This document shows, piece by piece, positions 44,401 through 49,749 of a stretch of 64,000 bases of DNA. Made by a program: the position numbers and the translations under genes. The notes below the pieces were generated by a model. It was given only the letters and a program-made list of their open reading frames with translations. It was not told the origin of the DNA and ran no database searches. Position 1 is the first letter of the stretch; every line of letters begins with the position of its first letter. Source of the stretch: Bubalus kerabau (Eukaryota > Chordata > Mammalia > Artiodactyla > Bovidae); contig NC_073646.1 of the NCBI RefSeq assembly GCF_029407905.1, positions 10,434,001 through 10,498,000 on the forward strand. Direction: 5' to 3'.

Positions 44401-45733
44401 TGGAGGAGGAAAAGGCAACCCACCGCCGTATTCTTGCCTAGGAAATCCTGTGGACAGAGGAGCCTGGTGGGCCAAGGTCCATGGGATCACAAAAGAGTCG
44501 GATATGACTGAGCGACTAAAACAACAATATCTCACTGGCTAGAGTTGAAAGAGGGCCAAGAATAAAAATTCAAGCCCTTGTCTACCTCTCCAGCCTCCTG
44601 CCAACCCCTGTCTTCTCCCCCACTACCCTCCAGACACAGTGGCTTTCCTTTGACCTTCCAAACACAGCCCTGGGCCCTTAAATCTGCTTTTCATTCTTCA
44701 AGGAAGGTTTTAGTCAGAGCCTCCCATGCTGGCTGCCTCTCATCACTCAGTTCAGTTCAGTTGTTCAGTTGTGTCCGACTCTTTGCAAGCCCATGGACTG
44801 CAGCACGCCAGGCTTCCTTGTCCTTCACTATCTCCCAGAGTTTGCTCAACTCATTTCTATTGAGTCAGTGATGCCATCCAACCATCTCATCCTCTGCTGC
44901 CCCTTCTCCTTTTGCCTTCAACCTTTCCCAGCATCAGGGTCCTTTCCAATGAGTGGGCTCTTTGCATCAAGCAGCCAAAGTATTTGAGCTTCAGCATCAG
45001 TCCTTCCAATGAATGAATATTCAGGACTGATTTCCTTTAGGATTGACTGGTGTGATTTCCTTGCAGTTCAAGGGGCTCTCGAGAGTCTTCTCCGTCATCA
45101 CAATTAAAAGCACAAGGCTGCTAGCCTCCCCAGTGACTTTCTCTTTCATCAGCCTGTTTTCTTCCCAACTCTTCTCACACTAATTATCTTGTTAACATCT
45201 TTGTTCACCTGTTAGTCCCCTCCCCCCAAGACCACAGACTAGGAGGGCAGGACCTTGTCTGGTCTGTCCTGGGTGTGCTGGGAGCCCGGCGTCTGGCACA
45301 CACCGGGTACTCAGTACATCCTGAATGAATGAACCTGAATGAATAAATCTGCAGCACTGAGTGTGCCTGCCCAGCTACCGGGTCAGAACGCACCTGATCT
45401 TGGCTTTCCGAAACGCCAGCTCCTCCTCGTTGCCAAAGTCCAAGGACACATCCTCGGTATCATCCACCAGGGCCTGGGGACATCAATGACGAGTGACAGG
45501 CCCTTCCCAGCGGTGCACAGGCCCTCTGGCCACGACCCTCTCTGCGGGCGGGGCCTTCCCCTTCTCCACCCTCCCGCCCACTTGGGGTCCAGCGCAGGCC
45601 CAAGCCCCGGCTCCCGCATCCCTCCCCTCCCTCCTCCTCTTCCTCCCAGCTTCTCCTAGCCCTCCGCAAGGCTCCCAGCATCCTTGCCACCACCCTCCCA
45701 TCTCCGGCATCCCCGCGGCCCTACCTGCTTCAT
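14363..45733 (-). CDS. TVP23A: TVP23A, Golgi apparatus membrane protein TVP23 homolog A (complete CDS, seven exons)
   Basis: Complete 213-residue protein of the TVP23 (FAM18/DUF846) family, multi-pass Golgi and trans-Golgi vesicle membrane proteins implicated in vesicle trafficking. Coding exons on the - strand, 5' to 3': 45733-45725, 45473-45394, 18071-17927, 16765-16676, 16443-16315, 15446-15318 and 14422-14363. Every junction is GT/AG and the frame runs unbroken from ATG (45733-45731) to TAG (14365-14363). An acidic cytosolic N-terminus is followed by hydrophobic segments at about residues 36-52 and 60-75 (exon 3), 122-142 (exon 5) and 152-170 (exon 6), with the family motif NVTGRLMVGLRWW in exon 4. 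Length equals the human protein. Intron 2 is 27.3 kb, while most others are below 1.2 kb. The gene converges on NUBP1, the same order as in other mammals. Confidence 0.96.
14677..14885 (-). mobile_element. Bov-tA SINE
   Basis: Reverse copy in TVP23A intron 6, starting ATTGTTGTTTAGTCTTTCAG and ending CACCAAGGAAGCCC. Confidence 0.92.
14925..15180 (+). repeat. L1 3' end fragment
   Basis: Old L1M 3' UTR phrases: GTGATTCCACTTACGTGAGG, AGTAGGTGGTTGCCTGGAG, TGAACTGTACGCTTAAAAATGG. Its end is 138 bp from TVP23A exon 6. Confidence 0.7.
15318..15446 (-). CDS. TVP23A: TVP23A coding exon 6: residues 152-194, fourth membrane segment
   Basis: Acceptor AAGTGCAG, donor GTGAGT, 43 codons. Encodes ALVIAGISLQAANLYGYVLC, then KMGGESDISKVTASFLSQTV and FQT. 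It is flanked by Bov-tA copies in opposite orientation on the two sides (14677-14885 and 15563-15772). Confidence 0.96.
15563..15772 (+). mobile_element. Bov-tA SINE
   Basis: Forward copy with head AGCTTCCCTGGTGGTTCAG and tail AACTGAGCGACTAACACTTT. Confidence 0.92.
15901..16164 (-). mobile_element. Bov-tA SINE carrying an internal foldback
   Basis: Reverse Bov-tA about 55 bp longer than usual. The extra sequence includes a 30-base inverted copy (15960-15989) of its own end at 15908-15937, with 26 of 30 bases complementary by my count. Confidence 0.9.
16315..16443 (-). CDS. TVP23A: TVP23A coding exon 5: residues 109-151, third membrane segment
   Basis: 43 codons in phase 0 between GCGGCAG-type acceptor bases and the donor GTAAGG. 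Encodes AATEAEARVFWLGLIVCPMI then WIVFFFSSLFSLKLKWL, a strongly hydrophobic helix ending in basic residues. Confidence 0.97.
16676..16765 (-). CDS. TVP23A: TVP23A coding exon 4: residues 79-108
   Basis: Acceptor TTCTCAG, donor GTATCT, 30 codons in phase 0. Encodes NVTGRLMVGLRWWNQIDEDG then KSHWIFEARK, the conserved loop that is the family signature. Confidence 0.97.
16955..17577 (+). repeat. L1 3' end
   Basis: L1 ORF2-end/3' UTR: GTCCATCGACAAAGGAATGG, CAGCAACATGGATGGACCTA, then TTCCAATAAAAACTTTTTAA. Interrupted by a Bov-tA head fragment at 17289-17384. Confidence 0.85.
17289..17384 (-). mobile_element. Bov-tA SINE head fragment
   Basis: Only the tRNA-derived half in reverse (CCTGCATTGTAGGCATATTC to TCAGGGGAACCC), inserted into the L1 and flanked by similar TATAAAAT-like A/T sequence. 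Confidence 0.8.
17927..18071 (-). CDS. TVP23A: TVP23A coding exon 3: residues 30-78, first two membrane segments
   Basis: Acceptor TTCCTAG, donor GTGAGC, 145 bases. Encodes HPVATFFHLFFRVSAIVTYV followed by CDWFSKSF and a second hydrophobic run GCFVTVLLLLSFDFW, the first two transmembrane helices of the TVP23 fold. Confidence 0.97.
18520..18644 (-). mobile_element. Bov-tA SINE fragment
   Basis: Bov-A part only, reverse: AGTTGCTCAGTCGTGTCCGA to GCCATTTCCTTCTCCAAGG, with a short deletion around 18596-18602. Confidence 0.85.
18690..18955 (+). repeat. L1 3' UTR with poly-A tail
   Basis: Ends in CTTCAATAAAATAAATAAA and a poly-A run, the usual 3' terminus of ruminant L1 copies. Confidence 0.8.
18971..19645 (-). 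mobile_element. BovB LINE 3' fragment
   Basis: Reverse BovB covering the end of its reverse transcriptase frame and 3' end. The - strand frame is decayed but still reads BovB-like peptide pieces such as the MVFPVVMYGCESW equivalent. 5'-truncated. Confidence 0.9.
20196..20331 (-). mobile_element. CHR-type tRNA-derived SINE
   Basis: Reverse orientation, with GTTCCCTGAACTGGGATCAA (B-box side) and CCATCAGGGAAGTCC (head). Confidence 0.85.
20411..20881 (-). mobile_element. Bov-tA SINE split by a CHR SINE
   Basis: Two parts, 20425-20524 and 20770-20884, are one reverse Bov-tA. Its own target-site duplication CCCTTCACCCAAAGAT is at 20395-20410 and 20882-20897. Confidence 0.92.
20525..20767 (+). mobile_element. 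CHR-type SINE nested in Bov-tA
   Basis: Head GGACTTCCCAGGTGGCGCAG, promoter-like GGTTCGATCCCTGGTCCAGG and a terminal poly-A. Flanked by a 16-bp duplication AAGAATGCTGGAGTGG (20509-20524 and 20768-20783). Confidence 0.93.
22112..22298 (-). mobile_element. Bov-tA SINE
   Basis: Reverse copy, slightly 3'-short of the head: GTGCTCAGTTGGTTCGACTC to CATTGGCAGGTGGGTTCTTT. Confidence 0.88.
22638..23013 (+). mobile_element. BovB LINE 3' end
   Basis: Forward BovB end including the C-terminal coding part (the LEKTLMLGKIEGRRRRG equivalent at about 22809-22860) and the Bov-A-like tail ending GTGACTGAACAACAACAA. Confidence 0.9.
23055..23275 (+). mobile_element. Bov-tA SINE
   Basis: Forward full-length copy from GGGGCTTCCCTGGTGGCTCA to GGACATGACTTAGCGACTGA. 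Confidence 0.92.
23276..23395 (-). repeat. hAT-type DNA transposon fragment
   Basis: Contains AATAAAGTTTTATTTGAATG, as in the fragment at 5484-5582. Name unresolved. Confidence 0.45.
23445..23724 (+). mobile_element. Bov-A2 SINE
   Basis: Two Bov-A units in tandem joined by CACTTTCATGCATTGGAGAA, with the CAG-repeat tail (CTTAGCAGCAGCAGCAGCAT). Young-looking. Confidence 0.93.
23990..24194 (-). mobile_element. Bov-tA SINE
   Basis: Reverse copy: CTGCAGATGCTTAGTCCCTC through CACCTGGGAAGCCC. Confidence 0.9.
24196..24935 (+). repeat. L1 3' end interrupted by a BovB piece
   Basis: L1M phrases before (CACACAAAGGAATATTTTAT; AGTGAAAGAAGCCAGGCTGA) and after (CTCAGTTTTTCGGTAAACC) a BovB fragment at about 24590-24733. 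Confidence 0.75.
24590..24733 (+). mobile_element. BovB LINE terminal fragment
   Basis: Last about 140 bp of BovB (GGCATCACCGACTCAATGAA to AGTCAGACACACTGAGCAG), inserted in the L1. Confidence 0.85.
25043..25236 (-). mobile_element. CHR-type SINE
   Basis: Reverse copy with T-rich end, AAAGTCTTTATTGAATTTGT, and head GGACTGCCAGGGAGGTCC. Confidence 0.85.
25384..25777 (-). mobile_element. BovB LINE 3' end (ART2A type)
   Basis: Reverse copy with an intact 126-codon frame of the BovB C-terminus, including the LKLQYFGPLMRRVDSLEKTL stretch. Low decay suggests a recent insertion. Confidence 0.92.
26385..26500 (+). repeat. MIR SINE fragment
   Basis: MIR core with CGGTTTACTCATCTGTGAAA and ATGGGAGAATAGCA. 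Confidence 0.75.
27354..27482 (-). mobile_element. Bov-tA SINE fragment
   Basis: Bov-A half in reverse (GAGTTGCTAAGTCGTGTCCC to GGTTGCCATGCCCTACTCC); the tRNA head is missing. Confidence 0.88.
27825..28500 (+). repeat. L1 3' end fragments
   Basis: Two successive L1M 3' pieces separated by a poly-A at 28216-28231: AAAGAGGCCAGGCACAAACA and then CATACTAAGTGAAAGAAGTC. A second insertion or a tandem duplication could explain them. Confidence 0.65.
28530..28667 (-). mobile_element. CHR-type SINE
   Basis: Reverse: TTTATTTGGCTGTGCCAAGT, GTTCCCTGACCAGGGATGGA, ACCACCAGGGAAGCCC. Confidence 0.87.
28835..28975 (+). repeat. MIR SINE
   Basis: Well preserved core TTTCCTCATCTGTAAAACGG (28926-28945) and the tRNA-related segment GTGTGACCTTGAGCAAGTGA. 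Confidence 0.85.
29234..29340 (-). mobile_element. CHR-type SINE fragment
   Basis: Reverse fragment with TTAGTTCCCCGACCAGGGAC and the T-rich end. Confidence 0.75.
29341..29465. repeat. MER5A DNA transposon fragment
   Basis: CTGATTCAGGAGGTCTGGGT, GGGGCCCAGGAGTCTGCGTT and CCAGGTGATGCTGATGCTGC are MER5A phrases. Confidence 0.7.
29485..29970 (-). repeat. Old dispersed repeat, probably MaLR-type LTR
   Basis: Shares phrases (CCCAGGGCTGCTAAAACAAA; CTAATCACATCTGCAAAGAC; AATCAACCCACAACA) with the copy at 60780-61165. The family assignment is a guess from its look. Confidence 0.45.
29970..30990. other. TVP23A intron 2 stretch with no recognised element
   Basis: About 1 kb apparently free of young SINEs. 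Open frames are short and unlike known proteins. I see no gene. Confidence 0.5.
30995..31312 (+). mobile_element. Bov-tA SINE pair in tandem (two tRNA heads)
   Basis: A truncated Bov-tA (head and half of the body, to TACCCACTCCAGTATTCT at 31110) is followed directly by a complete second one beginning GGTCTTCCCTTGTGGCTTAG. Confidence 0.88.
31710..31918 (-). mobile_element. Bov-tA SINE
   Basis: Reverse copy from TTGTTGTTTAGTCGCTCAGT to CCACCAGAGAAGCCC. Confidence 0.91.
31952..31981. repeat. Short (CA)n
   Basis: Interrupted CACACATGCACGCACACACA run of about 30 bp. Confidence 0.8.
32180..32965 (+). repeat. L2 LINE 3' part
   Basis: Classic L2 phrases in order: GGGCCTTTGCACTTGCTGTT, CACCTTCTCAGGCCTTCTCT, ACAAGGACAGGGACCATGCC and a terminal AATAAATGAGTGAGTG. 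Confidence 0.8.
32985..33175 (+). repeat. MER20 DNA transposon (hAT-Charlie)
   Basis: Contains GTGATTCTCAAATGGGAGG, TGGAAATGTTTTTGGTTGCT, AGAGGCCAGAGATGCTGCTA and AATGTCAATAGTGTCAACCC. Confidence 0.8.
33180..33950. other. TVP23A intron 2 stretch with no recognised element
   Basis: AT-rich to mixed sequence; no known repeat or coding similarity seen. Confidence 0.45.
33955..34285 (+). repeat. MER20 split by a Bov-A fragment
   Basis: MER20 body from TTCTCAACCAGGGGCAATTC to CCTACAAAGAACCAGCCAG, then a Bov-A piece at about 34148-34250, then the MER20 end GTGCCGAGGGCTGAGAAAGC. Confidence 0.8.
34148..34250 (+). mobile_element. Bov-A fragment inside MER20
   Basis: Only the Bov-A body and tail, from ATCCACTCCAGTGTTCTTGC to ACAGTTGAGTGACTACTGA. 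Confidence 0.82.
34575..34777 (-). mobile_element. CHR-type SINE nested in MIR
   Basis: Reverse copy ending CACCAGGGAAATCCC; flanked by AATTAATTTTT repeats. Confidence 0.88.
34817..35032 (-). mobile_element. Bov-tA SINE nested in MIR
   Basis: Reverse copy; the flanking duplication TCATAGGCTTGT / TCATAGGTTTGT brackets it. Confidence 0.9.
35721..36572 (+). mobile_element. BovB LINE, 5'-truncated, split by Bov-A2
   Basis: The BovB part is about 35721-35740 plus 36018-36572. It keeps an open frame to its natural stop covering the C-terminal region after the polymerase core, including MVFPVVMYGCESW, WCWRRLLRVPW and GRRRRGRQRMRWLDGITDSM. BovB is an RTE-clade LINE whose lineage is known for horizontal transfer between ruminants and squamates. 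No YADD catalytic motif is present in this copy, so it cannot be active. Confidence 0.93.
35741..36017 (+). mobile_element. Bov-A2 SINE nested in BovB
   Basis: Complete two-unit Bov-A2 with CAG-repeat tail, flanked by an 11-bp duplication GCAGCCATGAA at 35730-35740 and 36018-36028. Confidence 0.95.
36792..36995 (-). mobile_element. Bov-tA SINE
   Basis: Reverse copy from AACGCTCAGTTGTGTCAGAT to the degenerate head TTCTTTATCACTTTGCCAC. Confidence 0.88.
37310..37522 (-). mobile_element. Bov-tA SINE
   Basis: Reverse copy, GCACGCTCAGTCGCTCAGTC to GAGCCACCTGGGAGGACCCC. Confidence 0.9.
37530..37965 (+). repeat. L1 3' end fragment
   Basis: L1M phrases AGCCATAAAAAGCAGTGAAG, AGTGAAAGAAGCCAGATAAA and CACTGAATTGTATAAACTG. 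Confidence 0.75.
38141..38276 (-). mobile_element. Bov-tA SINE fragment
   Basis: Head-side two thirds in reverse: GGGATTTTCCAGGCAATAGT to CCACCAGAGAAGTCCC. Confidence 0.87.
38888..39163 (-). mobile_element. Bov-A2 SINE nested in L1
   Basis: Reverse Bov-A2. The flanks GTTGAGGACATT and GTTGAGAACATT are a duplication with one mismatch. Confidence 0.92.
39259..39555 (+). mobile_element. CHR-type SINE plus second CHR-like half
   Basis: The first copy (GGACTTTCCTGGTGGTCCAA) ends in poly-A at about 39446; a second partial copy (GAGTTTGATCCCTGGTGGAG) ends in another poly-A at 39551. L1 flanks AAGTTGTTAAATTCAA and AAGTTGTCAAATTAAG suggest one insertion event. Confidence 0.8.
40267..40541 (-). mobile_element. 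Bov-A2 SINE
   Basis: Reverse copy beginning with TGCTGCTGCT and ending GGGTGCCATTGCCTTCTCC. Confidence 0.92.
40782..41093 (+). mobile_element. BovB LINE end fragment
   Basis: BovB 3' end from CCTAAAGGAAATCAATCCTG to GTGACTGAACTGAACTG, bracketed by ATAGTTGA (left 40776 region, right 41092 region). Confidence 0.88.
41264..41475 (-). mobile_element. Bov-tA SINE
   Basis: Reverse copy, AAAGTCACTCAGTTGTGTCT to GAGCCACCAGGAAAGCCC. Confidence 0.9.
41950..42270 (+). repeat. L2-like LINE fragment (tentative)
   Basis: Cytosine- and thymine-rich sequence with L2-like wording (CATAAGTGCCCTTCCACCTG; CTTGAGCCTCTGCTCAAACT). Low specificity. Confidence 0.4.
42350..42960 (-). repeat. L1 3' UTR (reverse) with nested Bov-A2
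   Basis: Phrases CTGCTTTACAATATTGTGTT and GAGTTCCTTGTGTCACACAG; the Bov-A2 splits it at 42478. Confidence 0.78.
42478..42742 (+). mobile_element. Bov-A2 SINE nested in L1
   Basis: Complete Bov-A2, flanked by ACATATGTC (left) and ACATACGTC (right), a 9-bp duplication with one mismatch. Confidence 0.92.
43010..43195 (+). repeat. MER20 DNA transposon
   Basis: AAGCCAGAGATGCTGCTAAA and CCCCAAATGTCAGCAGTGTC mark a diverged MER20. Confidence 0.75.
43315..43775 (+). repeat. L1 3' end
   Basis: ATGAACCTAGAGTCTGTTAT, AAACAAATATCATATATGAA and a terminal CCTCCAATTAAATTTTTTAA. Confidence 0.8.
43855..44312 (+). repeat. Old dispersed repeat, probably MaLR-type LTR
   Basis: CCTGGATTATCCAAGTGGGT, GGATCTTCCCCTAGAACCTC and AGAGAATAAATCTCTGTTGT followed by a TAAGCCA end, as in MaLR-like elements. 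Family not certain. Confidence 0.5.
44315..44530 (+). mobile_element. Bov-tA SINE
   Basis: Forward copy, GGGGCTTCCCAGGTGGCTCA to GGATATGACTGAGCGACTAA. Confidence 0.92.
44745..45112 (-). mobile_element. BovB LINE 3' end
   Basis: Reverse BovB end starting CACTCAGTTCAGTTCAGTTG; decayed frame. Lies about 280 bp from TVP23A exon 2. Confidence 0.9.
45120..45355 (+). repeat. L2 LINE 3' end
   Basis: AGGAGGGCAGGACCTTGTCT, CGTCTGGCACACACCGGGTA and GAATGAATAAATCTGC, ending 38 bp before TVP23A exon 2. Confidence 0.75.
45394..45473 (-). CDS. TVP23A: TVP23A coding exon 2: residues 4-29 and two bases of Arg30
   Basis: Acceptor TCCCCAG, donor GTGCGT, 80 bases. Encodes ALVDDTEDVSLDFGNEEEL then AFRKAKI, the acidic cytosolic N-terminus. 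Only 251 bp separate it from exon 1; the next exon is 27.3 kb away. Confidence 0.96.
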
Positions 45734-46045
45734 CCTTCCCAGAGCCCACCTGGAGCCCACAACCCAGCCTCCGGCTGCACCTCTCGCTGCGGAAGGGCTG
45801 GGACGCCTGGCGCGCAGTGGCGGTGGGCGCGGGGACACGGTGGGGTTGGGGTCAGAGCCCGAGCCCCCGGTGCAGCCTCCTTGCTGGTCTCCGGTGGGGG
45901 CGGGGCGCGCGGGCCCCAGAGCGCAGTCGCCGGCGGGGGAGGTGGGCTCGACTGCCCGGGCGGGGGCGGGGCTTGGGAGGGTCCCTCTGCCCGGGCCCTC
46001 CGGGAACACCGCCTAGGAGAGACAGTTGATGCCCAATGCAAGGAT
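45480..46045 (-). promoter_or_regulatory. TVP23A: CpG-rich promoter and 5' UTR region of TVP23A
   Basis: About 560 bp of GC-rich, CpG-dense sequence surrounds and precedes the TVP23A start codon, unlike the AT-richer repeat-filled sequence on both sides. GC-box-like GGGGGCGGGG motifs are near 45896-45905 and 45962-45971. There is no TATA box at a plausible distance. The transcription start must lie upstream of 45733 on the - strand; its exact place cannot be read. Long open frames on both strands here reflect GC content rather than genes. Confidence 0.8.
45725..45733 (-). CDS. TVP23A: TVP23A coding exon 1: MKQ only
   Basis: ATG AAG CAG followed at once by the donor GTAGGG. The ATG context has A at -3 and G at -1 and -2, a good initiation context. 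The three codons match the known start of the mammalian protein and lie in the CpG-rich promoter, so translation starts in the first, mostly untranslated, exon. Confidence 0.9.
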
Positions 46046-46478
46046 GGAGGGTGAAGACGGAGCGGCGGCAGGGAGGGGACGATTCGGGCTCAGAGGCGGA
46101 CTCGGGAACCCAGATCGGTGATCCTGCGAGAAGTAGAGCGAGTGGGTCAGTGAACCAGGTGGATGTTCCATAGATGTCGACCGAGGGAGGGAGAGAGTGC
46201 AAGAATGAATGTCAGTGTTGGGCAGCCTCTCTCAAGGCTGGAGAAGGCCGGTGTTTCCCCAAAGAATTCCCTAGGGCCTTAATTAAAAACAATTTCCCAG
46301 GCCAACCGCGGAGATTCCTAAGGCCTGGAGTGGAGTTCCGGACTCGGCCTTTTAACAGGTGAATCTGCTGCAGCTCTGGCGTGGGTCCCATTGCCGCCCA
46401 CGGTGACGTTGCCTTCATCCTGGTGCCAGACACACACTATGGACAATGTAACTATTATTAGCAGTAATAGTAGTATTT
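46040..46478. other. Sequence upstream of TVP23A, no gene seen
   Basis: GC-moderate sequence outside the CpG-rich core; it may hold distal promoter elements. No open frame resembles a known protein. Confidence 0.45.
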
Positions 46479-46690
46479 CTGCTTCCCTGGTGGCTCACTA
46501 GTAAAGAATCTGCCTGCCAATGCAGGCGATTCAGGTTCAATCCCTGGTCCAGGAAGATTACCTGGAGAAGGAAATGACAACCCACTTGAGCATTCTTGCC
46601 CAGAAAATCCCGTGGACAGAGGAGCCTGGCTGACTACAGTCCATGGGGTCCCATAGAGTCAGACACAATTTAGCAACTGAACAGTAACAA
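46479..46690 (+). mobile_element. Bov-tA SINE
   Basis: Forward copy, GCTTCCCTGGTGGCTCACTA to ACAATTTAGCAACTGAACAG. Confidence 0.9.
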
Positions 46691-47260
46691 CAACAACAAA
46701 TGGATATAAAAGCCTTCCCAGTTATCTCCCACAAAGGAAGTCTTTGTCACCAGATAGCTTTTCCTGGCCCAGGACAGGGTCACTCCCCTCTACTTTCTGC
46801 CCTTGCCTCCTCCTGGCCACCCACATAGGAGCAGAGGTCAAAGAGTCTCTATGCCAAGGCCCTAGTCCTGCCTTTTGCCCTTCCACCATGGGCAGTAGGG
46901 ACCTGTCTTCCATCCCTGGTGACTCAGAAAAGCACTGGTGGTTTCCAAGGTCCCGACACAATTCACTCCCTGCTGATCCCCGCAGGGGTGGGTGGCTGCC
47001 AGGAGGGAGGGGTAGGGAGCAGAGATGCAAGAAGGCACCTAAGCTCTGAGCCTTGGGCAGGCAACCCCCCACCATTACCTATACTGATCCCACTAAGGGT
47101 CTGCCAGGTGTGTGCGGAGGGAGGGTACTTGCTCCTGGAATGCCGTCTTGGGAGTCAAGGGTCTGGGCAGGGCCTGAGAGGCTCGATAACAGCACTCCAG
47201 TGATGCTAATGTTGCAGGCCTCTGGACCACCCTTTGAACTGTAAGGATCTCAACCACCAG

Positions 47261-47457
47261 AGAGCTTCCTTGGTGGCTCAGCAGTAAAGAATCCCTGCAG
47301 TGCAGGAGATGCTGGTTTGATACCTGGGTCAGGAAGATCCCAGAGAAGGATATGACAACCCATTCCAGTATTCTTGCCTGGGAAATCCCATGGACAGAGG
47401 AGCCTGGCGGGCTATAGTCCATGGGGTCCCAAGAATTGGACACAACTTAGCAACCAA
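47261..47457 (+). mobile_element. Bov-tA SINE
   Basis: Forward copy, GAGCTTCCTTGGTGGCTCAG to CACAACTTAGCAACCAAACC. Confidence 0.9.
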
Positions 47458-48080
47458 ACCACCACCAAAGCCTGGCTTTCTAGAAAAGCCTGTTGGTTCT
47501 TCCAGCCCAAAGTCTGCTCCAGGCAAAGAAGAGTATCATGTTGAGAGGCTAGGGCACCCTAAGCTGCCCTCCCCAGCTTGGCTACAATTGCCTGGGAGGG
47601 ATAACAGGGGGAGGGGAGACAAGGGACCACAGCAGAGGGCAGGTGAGGGTGAGAGGCCGTTACAGAACATTTAGGGGCTTTTCCTCTAATTCTGAGAATC
47701 ACCAGCTGTTGGTGTCTGTTAAGTTGGGGCTCAGAGAGTCCTCAAGGAGGTGAGGAGGTAGGAAAGCCCCCTTGGAAGCCCCATTTGGGGTCAAACTGTC
47801 ATTCTCAGTCCTCAGGTTGGGGGTACCTGGAGAAGAGTCTCAGCCCCCACCATGTGGAAGCCACGGGCTCTTGAGCTGCCCTCAGGGGACTGCCGGCTGA
47901 GAGTGCAGAGGTGGGGGCCAGAACTGGGGACTCTGGGGAAAGCGCTCTCCCTCTCTTCCTCCCACACCTGGATGATCCTCTGCATGGTCAGCCTGTGGAG
48001 TTTCAGAGTGGGCAGAGAGCCCGAGGATTCTGCAGAAAATTCATCATTGGCTTTGAAACCAGCTGCAGTGGTTTAACCGG
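47458..48080. other. Intergenic stretch with no recognised element
   Basis: Unremarkable GC-moderate sequence; no repeat or gene recognised. Confidence 0.45.
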
Positions 48081-48081
48081 G

Positions 48082-48291
48082 CTCTGCATGCTCAGTCGTG
48101 TCTGACTCTTTGCAACCCTATGGACTGTAGCCAGCCAGGCTCCTCTGTCCATGGGATTCTCCAGGCAAAAAACTGGAGTGGGTTGCCACTTCCTCCGGGG
48201 AATCTTCCCACCCCAGGGATCAAACCCATGTCTCCTGTGTCTCCTGCATTGCAGGCAGATTCTTTACCCATTGAGCCACAGGGGAAGCCCA
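48082..48291 (-). mobile_element. Bov-tA SINE
   Basis: Reverse copy, CTGCATGCTCAGTCGTGTCT to GAGCCACAGGGGAAGCCC. Confidence 0.91.
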
Positions 48292-48350
48292 AAATTATTT
48301 GAAAGGCTGATAACTGTAGAAATGGTCACATAATATATGGATATATAATT

Positions 48351-48530
48351 GTTGTTTAGTCACTAAGTCATGTCCAGCTCTTTTGTGACCCCATGGCTCT
48401 GTAGCCCCCCAGGCTCCTCTGTCCATGGGATTTCCCAGGCAAGAATACTGGAGTGAGTTGCCATTTCCCTCTCCAGGAGATCTTCCTGTCACAGGAATCA
48501 AACCCATGTCTCCTGCATTGCAGGTGGAGT
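48351..48530 (-). mobile_element. Bov-tA SINE, head-truncated
   Basis: Reverse copy, TTGTTTAGTCACTAAGTCAT to CTCCTGCATTGCAGGTGGA. Confidence 0.89.
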
Positions 48531-48534
48531 AACC

Positions 48535-48625
48535 TGGGGCTGCAGGTTAAATGCAGATTCCAGGGCCCCTGAAGTTCCAGGGCCATTCCCAGGAATCTGC
48601 TTTTAATAAGGACAGTGGGGAATCC
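48535..48625. repeat. MER5A-like DNA transposon fragment
   Basis: GGTTAAATGCAGATTCCAGG and GGAATCTGCTTTTAATAAG resemble MER5A. Confidence 0.5.
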
Positions 48626-48879
48626 TTGGGTTCAGAGACTTCTGGAAAACACTGACCATCTCCCCTCACACCGGCATCACTGAATATGACCACTGAATCC
48701 TGCCTCGAGTCACCTCTGCTGGTCTAGGCCCAGGAGAGGCTTAGGGAACAGAGCTTTGAGAAACAGCCCCCAGCTCTGGTCCCTGCAGTGTGGCTTCCAG
48801 CACTGAAGCCAGAACAACTGAAGGGAAAGGGCTCCAGGCTCAGGCAGGCACTGGCCTCTGGATGGTTCTTGGAGGTGGA

Positions 48880-49085
48880 CCTGTAGAGTCAGGCAACCCA
48901 GCTGGGAACGTGGTTCCACCACTCCCTGGCTGGGTGGCCTGGGGCAGGAGGCTTCAATTCTCTGGCCTCAGTCTCCACATCTGTAAAAAGGGACCACACC
49001 TCCCCTCACCTGGCTGGGATGATGCAAGGACTAGAGAAAACACATGTTGAGTGCTTTGCTCAGAGTAGGGATTCAGGAAATGGTG
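48880..49085 (+). repeat. MIR SINE
   Basis: GGTTCCACCACTCCCTGGCT, CAGTCTCCACATCTGTAAAA and a GAGTGCTTTGCTCAGAGTAG tail. Confidence 0.75.
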
Positions 49086-49749
49086 GCCCTGGTAATACTG
49101 CCTGTGGTCATCAGGAGAGGAACTTGGGGCCCAAGGAGCCCCTGTGGGCTGGATAGCTATATGTGCAGCTGTTGGTCCCCCCGTTACAGTGGAGATCCCT
49201 CAGCAGAAGGAATGACTCTGGCCTGAGGCTCAGGTCCTGTGTGTGCCGCCCAGCCCACAGGGCTTCCATTCCCCATCTGTGTGTGTCTGGACAAACCGCA
49301 GCCAGAACAGGGTACCTTGCATGGCCCTCTGCCTGAGACAGGACCCCACAGGCCTGGACCGGAAAGCAAAGGCTTGGATTGGATTGATACGGCCAAACGT
49401 GGGTGTCCAGAGCCTGGCTGGGAGAGGTGGGAGGTCGGCCTGACTGGACCATGCTGGGCTCTGAGCCACACAGACTTTCTGCTCTTTATTCTGCAGGAGA
49501 AAGGTGGGTGATGCAGAGGGTTAAGTCATGAGTGTGGGGAGGGTGTGTGTGATCAGGCCTGGGGCTGGCAAAGGTGCTGAGCTGCCCTCATCCCCTCTCA
49601 GGCAGGGGGACCAGCAGCCCCTCTCACCCTCTCGGCCTGGCATCCCCACTGGTCCCTAAGATCCGCCCCCCTGGCACCTGGCAGTGGTCCAGCTTTCCCC
49701 CACGTCGGGTTATCAGATCTAGCAAGTAAGAGTCAGGGGCCTGCAAGAG

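Noticed and set aside
45493..46029. 178-codon + strand frame opposite the TVP23A promoter, as a bidirectional gene
   Set aside because: Proline/glycine/arginine-rich low-complexity translation typical of a CpG island; no recognisable domain or splice sites.
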